From contig NZ_CP123384.1 in NCBI RefSeq assembly GCF_040409955.1, positions 1,869,501 through 1,933,500 on the forward strand: a stretch of 64,000 nucleotides of DNA, given 5' to 3'. Position numbers and translations under genes: made by a program. The notes under the pieces were generated by a model. It worked only from the letters and a program-made list of their open reading frames with translations, was not told the origin of the DNA and did not search any database. This DNA comes from Salipiger sp. H15. Lineage in GTDB: Bacteria; Pseudomonadota; Alphaproteobacteria; Rhodobacterales; Rhodobacteraceae. This document shows positions 9,289-15,830 of the stretch, in pieces (the first letter of the stretch is position 1; every line of letters begins with the position of its first letter).

Positions 9289-10542
9289 TCACGCGGCTTC
9301 CGCAGCCGACTGGCCGATGGCGTAGAGCTCGGCGGCCAGCTTGGCGATTTCCTTGCGCAGCGGGTTCTTGCCCGCCTGCCTGGCCAGCGGCAGACCATGG
9401 TCGCCGGCCATCTGGACCTGCTTGCCGCCGTCGGGCAGGTACAGGCCGATCTCGATGCCGAGCCCCTCGGCCATGCGCTTGGCGCGGGCCTTGCCCTGGA
9501 GGTCGGTGAACTTCGGCGCGCGGTTCAGCGCGAAGCGCAGCTTGTCGAAGGGCAGGTCCTCGGATTGCAGCGCGCGCTTCAGGCGGATGGCGTTCTGCGC
9601 CGAGCGCATGTCGAGCTCGACCAGCGCGAAGTAGACCTGGGACTCGGTGAGGACCGTGTCGGTCCAGTGGGTGATCGCCTTTGGCAGGTCGACCACGACG
9701 AAATCGTAGTGCTCGCGCGCGGTGTCGAGCAGGCGCTTCACGTCCTCGGGCGAGAGCATGTCGAGCGGCAGCATGTCGGGCGGCGCGGTCAGCACGTGCA
9801 GACGGTCCTCGTAGGGGGTCAGCGCCTGGCCGAAGCTGTCGCCGTCCATCGAGGGGATGTCGCTCAGCAGCTCGAACACGGCGTCGCGGCGGGGCAGGTC
9901 GAGGTAGGTGGCGATCGCGCCGAACTGCAGGCTGAGGTCGATCAGGCACACGCGGGGGCCGCCCTGCTTGAGCACCGTGGCCAGCTCCCAGGCGAGGTTC
10001 ACCGCAAAGGTCGTGGTGCCGCAGCCGCCGCAGAGGCCCTGCGCGGCGATCAGCACGCCGTCGCCGCCGCCCTTGAGCTTGACGCGCGCCTCGGCGGCGG
10101 GAACGGGGTCGAGCGCGCGGGCCGCGGCCTCGGCGCGGGCACGGAAGCGCGCGACCGCGGCGGCCAGCTCGCCCTCGGGCAGCGGGTAGGGGGCGAACTC
10201 GTCCGCGCCGCCGCGCAGCAGCTTGTGCAGCGCCGCCGGGGTCACGTCCTCGGCGATCAGCACCACCTTGATGCCACGCTCGGTGGCGCGGGCGATGATC
10301 TGGCCGAGCAGGGGAAGCGTGTCCTCGTCCTCGCTGTCGATGGCGAGGGCGATGAATTCCAGAGAGGCGGCGTCGGGCTGCCCGAGGAAGGTCAGCGCGT
10401 CGTCGAAGCCAAGGTCACCCCAGGCCTCGCCCATCAGCGCTTCCATGTCCTCGATGAGCAGGTCGAAGTTCTGCACGTCCCGGCTCACGGTGCAGGCCAG
10501 GATCGGCGCTGGGGCGGACTGCCGCTCGGGAGTTGTGGTCAT
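9289..10542 (-). CDS. cpaE: Tad pilus localisation protein TadZ/CpaE (MinD/ParA-like)
   Basis: This is a 417-residue protein. The N-terminal part (about residues 1-140) resembles an atypical receiver domain. The C-terminal part is a ParA/MinD-like domain, with GGCGTTTFAVNLAWELA in the position of the deviant Walker A and VVVDLPKAITHW as the Walker B strand. The P-loop lacks the usual GKGG lysines (GLCGGCGTTT), which is common in CpaE/TadZ. TadZ places the Tad machine in the cell. The ATG at 10540-10542 has AAGGAC upstream. A 203-base gap upstream suggests its own promoter. Confidence 0.9.
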   Translation of the reverse strand: MTTTPERQSAPAPILACTVSRDVQNFDLLIEDMEALMGEAWGDLGFDDALTFLGQPDAASLEFIALAIDSEDEDTLPLLGQIIARATERGIKVVLIAEDVTPAALHKLLRGGADEFAPYPLPEGELAAAVARFRARAEAAARALDPVPAAEARVKLKGGGDGVLIAAQGLCGGCGTTTFAVNLAWELATVLKQGGPRVCLIDLSLQFGAIATYLDLPRRDAVFELLSDIPSMDGDSFGQALTPYEDRLHVLTAPPDMLPLDMLSPEDVKRLLDTAREHYDFVVVDLPKAITHWTDTVLTESQVYFALVELDMRSAQNAIRLKRALQSEDLPFDKLRFALNRAPKFTDLQGKARAKRMAEGLGIEIGLYLPDGGKQVQMAGDHGLPLARQAGKNPLRKEIAKLAAELYAIGQSAAEAA

Positions 10543-10693
10543 TGTTCTTGTCCTTTGCCTCTCGCGGAAGGCTCAGGCCAAGGGCATGTCTCACGCGTTG
10601 CCGCCCCCTTGCCGCCCTTCGTTCACCCGACTCGGAAACCGCGCCGGGAACGATCCGCTGAAGGAGAAGGTGTCGGTCAAGTGGGGCAACATT

Positions 10694-10730
10694 TTGTCCG
10701 AAAAATCGTAATTGTACGGAATTGTCGGAC
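10694..10730. promoter_or_regulatory. AT-rich inverted/direct repeat upstream of tadZ (possible promoter or operator)
   Basis: The 203-base gap between tadZ and the OmpA-like gene is GC-rich except for this block. GTCCGA at 10696-10701 and TCGGAC at 10725-10730 form an inverted repeat. Two direct copies of ATTGT(A)CGGA start at 10711 and 10721. On the minus strand it contains TACAAT, a possible -10. A matching -35 is not clear. Confidence 0.3.
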
Positions 10731-10745
10731 GATCGGGGGTCGGTC

Positions 10746-11411
10746 TCAGCCGCCGCTACCGGCCTCGGTGATCGAACCTCCGGTCAGCACAGTCTCGGGT
10801 TGAGCGCTGCGGACGTATTCGCGGTAGATCACCTGCGCGTATTTGCCGTCGAGCAGCGCCGGGTGGCCGGCGACGAATCCCGAAACCTCGGTGATGGTCC
10901 GCCGGTTGCGCCGCTCGCGGCCCTCGGTGACGATGAGCGGCTGTGTTTCCCCGTAGGAAACGACGGCCTCGAGCCGCGAGGTGCTGATCCCGAGCGTCGA
11001 GAGGTAGCGCACCACGGCCTGCGCGCGGCGCAGGCCGAGCGACTGGTTGTAGCTGGCGCTGCCCACGAGGTCGGTGTGGCCGTAGACGCGGAAGCGGATC
11101 TCGGGGAACTGGCGGATCCAGTCGGCCTGTCGGCGCAGCACGGACTGCGCCTCGGCGTCGAGCACGCTGCTGTTGAAGGCGAAGGTGACCATGCTCGGCA
11201 CCTCGGCGGCGAAGCGGGTCGAGAGGTCATGCACGTAGCCCTCCTGACCGGTCATCACCAGCGTGTTGGTCATCGTGGCATTGCCGAAGCTGCCGTCGTC
11301 GACGCCCGAGCCGCTCTCGTGGGTCGAGCAGGCTGCAAGCAGCGCGAGGCCGAGGGCCGCGGTTGCGGTGCGGACGGTCGCGGGGCCGGTCAGTCGCTGT
11401 CGTGCCTGCAT
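10746..11411 (-). CDS. OmpA family lipoprotein in the Tad cluster
   Basis: The 221-residue product has a lipoprotein signal ending in LLAAC (Cys near residue 28) and a C-terminal OmpA-like peptidoglycan-binding domain. That domain is visible as FAFNSSVLDAEAQ, then RVYGHTDLVGSASYN and LGLRRAQAVVRYL. It sits between the secretin gene and tadZ, where many Tad clusters carry cpaD. It may anchor the secretin to peptidoglycan in place of CpaD, which is an inference from position. It starts 4 bases after the secretin stop. Confidence 0.85.
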   Translation of the reverse strand: MQARQRLTGPATVRTATAALGLALLAACSTHESGSGVDDGSFGNATMTNTLVMTGQEGYVHDLSTRFAAEVPSMVTFAFNSSVLDAEAQSVLRRQADWIRQFPEIRFRVYGHTDLVGSASYNQSLGLRRAQAVVRYLSTLGISTSRLEAVVSYGETQPLIVTEGRERRNRRTITEVSGFVAGHPALLDGKYAQVIYREYVRSAQPETVLTGGSITEAGSGG

Positions 11412-11415
11412 CGGA

Positions 11416-12834
11416 TCAATCCATCACATAGCCGTAGGAGCCGCTGAAGTCCTGCTTGGCGACCTCGCCCGCCGCGCCCTTGACCGGGCGGCTGCCCTCG
11501 GCGGCGGTGCGGCCGTAGAGGAAGAGGTCGCGTTCCGAGGGCGGCTTCACCCGGTCGGTGGGCAGCGCAAGCGCCTGTCCGCGGGTCGGGGTCACGAGAT
11601 GCGGCGTCACGATGATCACCAGCTCGGACTGCTTGCGGCTGTACTCGGCGCTGCGGAAGAGCGCGCCCAGCACCGGCACGTCGCCGAGCCACGGCACTTG
11701 GCCGTTCACGTCGGTGAAGTCGTCCTGCAGCAGGCCGGCGATGGCAAAGCTCTCGCCGTCGCGCATCTCGACCGTGGTCGAGGTCTCGCGGCGGCGGAAG
11801 GCGTCGATGCGGATCTCGTCCTGCTGGAAGCCGTTGGTGGTGTCGATCGACGATACCGCCGCCTTCAGCTCGAGGTTGATGAGGTCGCCGTCGACGACGC
11901 GGGGGATGAAGTTGAGCTCGACGCCGAAGGGCTTGAACTCGACCGAGATCGTGCCCTCCTGCTGCGCCACGGGCACCGGGTATTCGCCGCCCGCGAGGAA
12001 TTTCGCCTCCTGCCCCGACAGGGCGGTGAGGTTCGGCTCGGCCAGCGTGCGGACAACGCCCTTGGATTCCAGCGCCTCGAGCAGGATGCCCACCTCGAGC
12101 CCGCCGGCGTTGAAGCCGAAGACCGCGGCGCCCTCGGTGTCGGTGGCCACGGTCACCGGCGAGCCGAGGGTGTTCTCGCCGTCGAGCCAGCTGCCGGTCT
12201 CGGACGAAAGCCCGAGGTCGCCGCCGAGCAGGTCGCCGCCCAGCGACAGCGAGCTGCGCAGGGTCTTGGCGACCGAGCGCTGCATCTCGGCGAAGCGCAC
12301 CTTCAGCATGACCTGCTGCACGCCGGCCACCGAGAGCAGGTTCGAGACCCGCTCGGGCGCGTAGCGCTCCGCGAGATCGAGCGCGCGGTCGAGCTTCTGG
12401 CTGCTCGACACGGTGCCCGAGAGCACGATGCCGTCGTTGGCGGTGCGCACCTCGATGTTCTCGCCCGGCAGGATCTGCTTCAGGCGCTCCTTGAACTCGG
12501 TGACGTCGGCGGCGACGCGCACGTCGACGTTGGTGATCAGGTGGCCCGACTCGTTGAGGATGGTCAGCGTGGTGGTGCCCGGCGTCTTGCCCAGCACGTA
12601 GATCGTCCGGTCCGACAGCGACGAGATGTCGGCGATCGCGGGGTTGGCGATGGAAAGCTCGGCAAAGGGCGTGTCGCTCTCGACCACGACGGCGCGGTTC
12701 ATCGGCACGTTGAGCGTGCTCTCGGTGCCGGTGCGCACGACGCGCAGGCTCTCCGCCCGCAGCGGGGCGGGCAGGGCGGTCACGCTCAGCGCCAGCCCCA
12801 GCAGGGCCACCTTGAGGAAGCTGTCAGGTGTCAT
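11416..12834 (-). CDS. cpaC: Type II/III secretion system secretin, RcpA/CpaC
   Basis: The 472-residue outer-membrane secretin forms the channel for the Flp pilus. The start at 12832-12834 gives a signal peptide (MTPDSFLKVALLGLALSVTA, cleavage near APLRAES). A BON-like/N-terminal domain follows (residues about 35-190), with the segment KTPGTTTLTILNESG. The secretin core includes GVELNFIPRVV and VPWLGDVPVLGALFRS, the family hallmark before the C-terminal strand. It is separated from cpaB by 202 bases that contain an intrinsic terminator, so its expression probably depends on read-through or a separate promoter. Confidence 0.92.
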   Translation of the reverse strand: MTPDSFLKVALLGLALSVTALPAPLRAESLRVVRTGTESTLNVPMNRAVVVESDTPFAELSIANPAIADISSLSDRTIYVLGKTPGTTTLTILNESGHLITNVDVRVAADVTEFKERLKQILPGENIEVRTANDGIVLSGTVSSSQKLDRALDLAERYAPERVSNLLSVAGVQQVMLKVRFAEMQRSVAKTLRSSLSLGGDLLGGDLGLSSETGSWLDGENTLGSPVTVATDTEGAAVFGFNAGGLEVGILLEALESKGVVRTLAEPNLTALSGQEAKFLAGGEYPVPVAQQEGTISVEFKPFGVELNFIPRVVDGDLINLELKAAVSSIDTTNGFQQDEIRIDAFRRRETSTTVEMRDGESFAIAGLLQDDFTDVNGQVPWLGDVPVLGALFRSAEYSRKQSELVIIVTPHLVTPTRGQALALPTDRVKPPSERDLFLYGRTAAEGSRPVKGAAGEVAKQDFSGSYGYVMD

Positions 12835-12980
12835 GTGACCTGCCTTTCGATCACGCCTCGGGAGCGGGTCGTGGCGCCCGCCTTTCGGGTACTCTGCGCG
12901 CAATCCCGTTTCCATGCAAGAATCAATGGGTTCGCAGCCGAGCCTGCTGTGGATCCGGGGCAACAACGGCGCCCGGACCC

Positions 12981-13014
12981 TAAAAAGGCAAAGGGGCGCC
13001 GTGCTGGCGCCCCT
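12981..13014 (-). terminator. Intrinsic terminator between cpaB and the secretin gene
   Basis: On the minus strand AGGGGCGCC pairs perfectly with GGCGCCCCT across a 5-base loop (12992-13014). A TTTGCCTTTTTA tract (to 12981) follows it. It lies 23 bases beyond the cpaB stop codon, inside the Tad cluster. Confidence 0.78.
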
Positions 13015-13036
13015 GGGTCAAGCCGTTGATTCCGGT

Positions 13037-13894
13037 TCAGTTCGTGCAGGGGATCGGGATCTCGGCGACTTCGCCGCCGCGGCGCACGCGGGTCTTGCAG
13101 GTCTCGGCGATCGCCTCCTTTTTCCGCTCCTCGGGCAGTTCGAGCCCGAGCATGACGCGCTGGTCGACCTCGATCACCTCGGCCACGGTGGTGTCGTTGG
13201 CGTTCATCAGCGACAGCGACAGCCGCCCGGTGCTCTGCGCCTGCGCAAGGCCGGCGATCTGCTGCGGGGTCGCCGCCACGGTCACCGAGCGGGCGATGTT
13301 CACGTCGGCATCCTCCATGTCGGCGGTCTGGTCGATGGCGATGAGCCGCACCCCGGCCTGGATCAGCTTGGTGAACTCGCCGCGGGAGCGGTCGGCGTCC
13401 TCGGTCGGCATGCGGCCGGTCCAGTAGACGTCGACCCGGTCGCCGGGGCGCAGGAAGCCCGACACGCCGGTGTGCACGTCGACCTTGATGGCAAAGGCGC
13501 GCTGGCCGGGCTGCAGTCGCGAGGTGAGGCCGGCATCGCCGCCGGGCTCGCTCACCTTGGAGGGCACCACCGCCTCGAACTTCTCGAGCGGGCGCATGGC
13601 GACGCGCGGCGCGTCCCCCTCGGCAAAGAGCGGCATGCTCTCGTCGAAGGCGTTCTCGGGGAGGATCTCGACGGGCCAGGGGGCAAGCCGGACATCCTCG
13701 GCGGTGACCATCTCGCCATGCGCGATGGCGCGGGTGGTCACGTAGATCTGCTTGGTCGGCACCGCCTTGACGGCCTTGGCGCGCTCCTGATCCAGCGCCG
13801 TCTGGTAGGCGCCGATGTAATTCTTGGCCAGGTGAACGGCGAAGCCGGCAAGGCCGAGCCCCGCGATCAGAACCAGTCCGAATACCAGTCGCAT
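13037..13894 (-). CDS. cpaB: Flp pilus assembly protein CpaB/RcpC
   Basis: The 285-residue protein has an N-terminal membrane segment (residues 3-23), then an SAF/beta-clip domain (YVTTRAIAHGEMVTAEDV, about residues 50-110). The RcpC C-terminal domain contains VDVHTGVSGFLRPGDRVDV and a TVAATPQQIAGLAQAQSTG stretch. CpaB/RcpC proteins sit in the periplasm and help form the secretin complex. The gene is flanked by intrinsic terminators on both sides (14088-14128 and 12981-13014), which is unusual inside a pilus operon. Confidence 0.92.
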   Translation of the reverse strand: MRLVFGLVLIAGLGLAGFAVHLAKNYIGAYQTALDQERAKAVKAVPTKQIYVTTRAIAHGEMVTAEDVRLAPWPVEILPENAFDESMPLFAEGDAPRVAMRPLEKFEAVVPSKVSEPGGDAGLTSRLQPGQRAFAIKVDVHTGVSGFLRPGDRVDVYWTGRMPTEDADRSRGEFTKLIQAGVRLIAIDQTADMEDADVNIARSVTVAATPQQIAGLAQAQSTGRLSLSLMNANDTTVAEVIEVDQRVMLGLELPEERKKEAIAETCKTRVRRGGEVAEIPIPCTN

Positions 13895-14087
13895 GTCTGT
13901 CCCTCTCGATAGGAGGCCGGCCCGGCCCCGCTCGCTGTTGCACGGGTTTCCCGCGCGCGTCCAATGGTCTTGTTACGCGCCGATTGTGGTGAAAGAAGGC
14001 CGGTTCTGGGCCTTCACGGCGGCGCATTCCCGGGTTTCCCGCGGATCGCGCGGTGCCGGGAAAGGGCTCCGCGGCTCCGTCTCAACC

Positions 14088-14128
14088 AATGAAGAAGACC
14101 GCCGCCGGGCTGCAGCCTGGCGGCGGTC
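14088..14128 (-). terminator. Intrinsic terminator after flp
   Basis: GACCGCCGCC at 14097-14106 pairs with GGCGGCGGTC at 14119-14128. The inner GGGCTGCAGCCT is itself nearly self-complementary. On the minus strand the hairpin is followed by TTCTTCATT. It starts 44 bases after the flp stop and would separate abundant pilin mRNA from the assembly genes. Confidence 0.75.
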
Positions 14129-14171
14129 CAATGTCACGTGGTGATGTCCCTGCCGTGCCGGCAGAGGCCGA

Positions 14172-14354
14172 TCACTCGCCGGCGACTGCGGTGCCGAGGT
14201 TGGTGCCGACGGTGCCGAGCGCCGAGGTCAGGTTCTCGTCGATCAGCGAGTAGGCGCCAGCGGCCATGGCCACCACGGCGGCGGTCAGCACAACCCAGTC
14301 AACGGTGACTGCGCCGTCGTCGTTCTTGCGGAAGGTTTTGATGAATTTCAGCAT
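14172..14354 (-). CDS. flp: Flp family type IVb pilin
   Basis: The 60-residue product is the major Flp pilin. It has a short basic N-terminus (MLKFIKTFRKNDDGAVTVDW), with the Gly-Ala junction at residues 14-15 and Glu+5 replaced by Asp (D19). A hydrophobic helix follows (VVLTAAVVAMAAGAYSLI). The length and the D-x-G-A-V-T-V-D-W-V form fit the Rhodobacterales Flp pilins, where TadV cleaves after the Gly. It is the first gene of the cluster, behind an AT-rich upstream region, and is followed by a terminator. Confidence 0.92.
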   Translation of the reverse strand: MLKFIKTFRKNDDGAVTVDWVVLTAAVVAMAAGAYSLIDENLTSALGTVGTNLGTAVAGE

Positions 14355-14818
14355 TGTCTCTCTCCGTTAATCCAATTTTGCCCATTCTCAACCGCTTCGG
14401 GACTGTGTGGTGGGCCTCTCTCATTGCCCTGTCCCTTGCGGCCTGACACCAATAAAGCCCCCCGAATGAGGCGGGACTTTGGCGCAATCGGATTGTTTTT
14501 GCAGTACGGAAAGAATTTTGCAGTCCATGGGTAACATGTTGACAACAAACAGATTTGATGGGGGATTTCCCGGCATTCTGGCAAAACCGCGCCACGCTGT
14601 GGGGTTCGGGACGCATATTTCTGCGCGTATCGCGGACAATCTTGGTTGACAGCACAATCTGTGCGAGACTCGGCTTCACGTCGTCGACAAGGGCCGCAGG
14701 CGATCGGCCCTTCGGACACAACGAGTCGGCGGGCAGCGATCCGGCGAAGACCGGATGGATGAAGGCCGGCCATGAGAAGACCGGCCATGAGAAGACCGGC
14801 GACTAGAAGACCGGGCAG
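14355..14818. promoter_or_regulatory. Divergent upstream region of flp and the lytic transglycosylase gene
   Basis: This stretch of 464 bases has no convincing gene. The part at 14490-14560 is much more AT-rich than the surroundings and probably holds the flp promoter. TTTTGCAGT occurs at 14497-14505 and again at 14516-14524. On the plus strand TTGACA at 14647-14652 is followed by the small palindrome GCACAATCTGTGC (14653-14665). No clean -10 follows it. A 15-base tandem repeat fills 14745-14814. Confidence 0.45.
14745..14814 (+). repeat. Tandem repeat of about 15 bases, five copies
   Basis: GAAGACCGG (one copy GAAGGCCGG) recurs at 14745, 14761, 14776, 14791 and 14806, at steps of 16, 15, 15 and 15 bases. 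It ends 4 bases before the lytic transglycosylase start codon, so it covers that gene's leader and possibly its ribosome site. Confidence 0.8.
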
Positions 14819-15697
14819 ATGAGGCGAGCAGTGACCGCAGGCGCGATCCGACCCACCATGCTACGCGCCTCCGTCGCGGCGGCGGTGCTGGTGCTCGGCC
14901 TGCTCGCGGCGCCCGCCCCGGCCGAGACGCCCGCGCCCTTCCCGGATTTCTCGGCAAAGCGGGTGACCCCGCCGAAGCCCGGCACGAAGAAGCGCATCAC
15001 CGTGCAGATCGTCGCGCCGCCGCCGAAACCCGTGCCGATCGCGCCCGCGCCCGCCCCGGACACTCCGGCACCCGGATCCGGGCCGGGCCGGGCCGAGGGC
15101 ACGGGCAGCTACGACTGGTTCTGGCAGGCGGTCTCGCCGGCGCTCTCGGCCTCGGGCCCGGGCCGGCTCGAGCCGGCGCTGCTCAAGCTCGGCAATCCAC
15201 CGCAGGGCGGGGGGGTGCGCACGCCGCGGCTGCAGCAGCTGCAGGACATCGCCGCGCGCCACGGCATCGAGCTGCTCAAGGCCACGGTCGGCACCCGCGT
15301 CTCGCCCGCGCTCGCGCTCGCGGTGATGGCGGTGGAATCGGGCGGGCGCAGCGATGCGGTCAGCCGGGCCGGGGCGCAGGGGCTGATGCAGCTCATGCCC
15401 GCCACCGCCGCGCGCTTCGGCGTCGCCAACGCGCTCGACCCGGTGCAGAACATCCGCGGCGGCGTCGCCTTCCTCGATTTTCTCATGGAGCGCTTCGACG
15501 GCGATCCGATCCTCGTGCTGGCGGGCTACAACGCCGGCGAGAACTCGATCCCCCAGTACCAGGGCGTGCCTCCCTATGCCGAGACCCGCGACTACGTGCC
15601 CAAGGTGCTCGCCGCCTTCACCGTCGCCAAGGGGCTCTGCCTGACCCCGCCGCAACTGATCTCCGACGGCTGCGTCTTCCGCGTCGCCGCCCGCTGA
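14819..15697 (+). CDS. Lytic transglycosylase (SLT domain), secreted
   Basis: The 292-residue protein cleaves the glycan strands of peptidoglycan without water. A signal peptide is visible after residue 14 (MLRASVAAAVLVLGLLAAP, cleavage near APAPAE). A Pro-rich linker follows (about residues 50-90), then the SLT domain. The catalytic Glu is in AVMAVESGGRSDAVS (E near residue 179). The family motifs GAQGLMQLMPATA and LAGYNAGE follow. An internal ATG at 14858 would start exactly at the signal peptide, and neither start has a strong ribosome site. It lies divergent from the flp pilin gene, so it might open the wall for the pilus, which is inference. Confidence 0.88.
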   Translation: MRRAVTAGAIRPTMLRASVAAAVLVLGLLAAPAPAETPAPFPDFSAKRVTPPKPGTKKRITVQIVAPPPKPVPIAPAPAPDTPAPGSGPGRAEGTGSYDWFWQAVSPALSASGPGRLEPALLKLGNPPQGGGVRTPRLQQLQDIAARHGIELLKATVGTRVSPALALAVMAVESGGRSDAVSRAGAQGLMQLMPATAARFGVANALDPVQNIRGGVAFLDFLMERFDGDPILVLAGYNAGENSIPQYQGVPPYAETRDYVPKVLAAFTVAKGLCLTPPQLISDGCVFRVAAR

Positions 15698-15702
15698 GCC
15701 CT

Positions 15703-15762
15703 TCTTCTTTTCGAAAATACGCCGGGGGAGGCGCGCGCAGCGCGGCGGGGGCGGAGCCCCCT
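15703..15762 (-). repeat. Dispersed GC-rich palindromic element (copy 1)
   Basis: The unit reads, on the minus strand, a GGGGGC/GCCCCC hairpin, then CTCCCCCGGCGTATTTTC and an AAGAAG tail. The same core is found near 18.3, 18.4, 30.9 and 34.3 kb. It lies just past the lytic transglycosylase stop. Confidence 0.65.
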
Positions 15763-15830
15763 TGCGGCTCATACCCCACGGCTCGCCTGACCACTCGACC
15801 TGCGCGCCGCGATCCCGCATAACCGCGCGC

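Noticed and set aside
6568..10803. 1411-residue plus-strand open frame across the Tad genes
   Set aside because: It is the antisense of tadC, tadB, tadA and tadZ. Its composition (Asp, Val, His and Arg runs) is typical of a high-GC shadow frame.
14745..14814. Short CRISPR-like array
   Set aside because: Repeats are 15 bases at a 15-16 base step with no unique spacers, and there are no cas genes. It is a simple tandem repeat.
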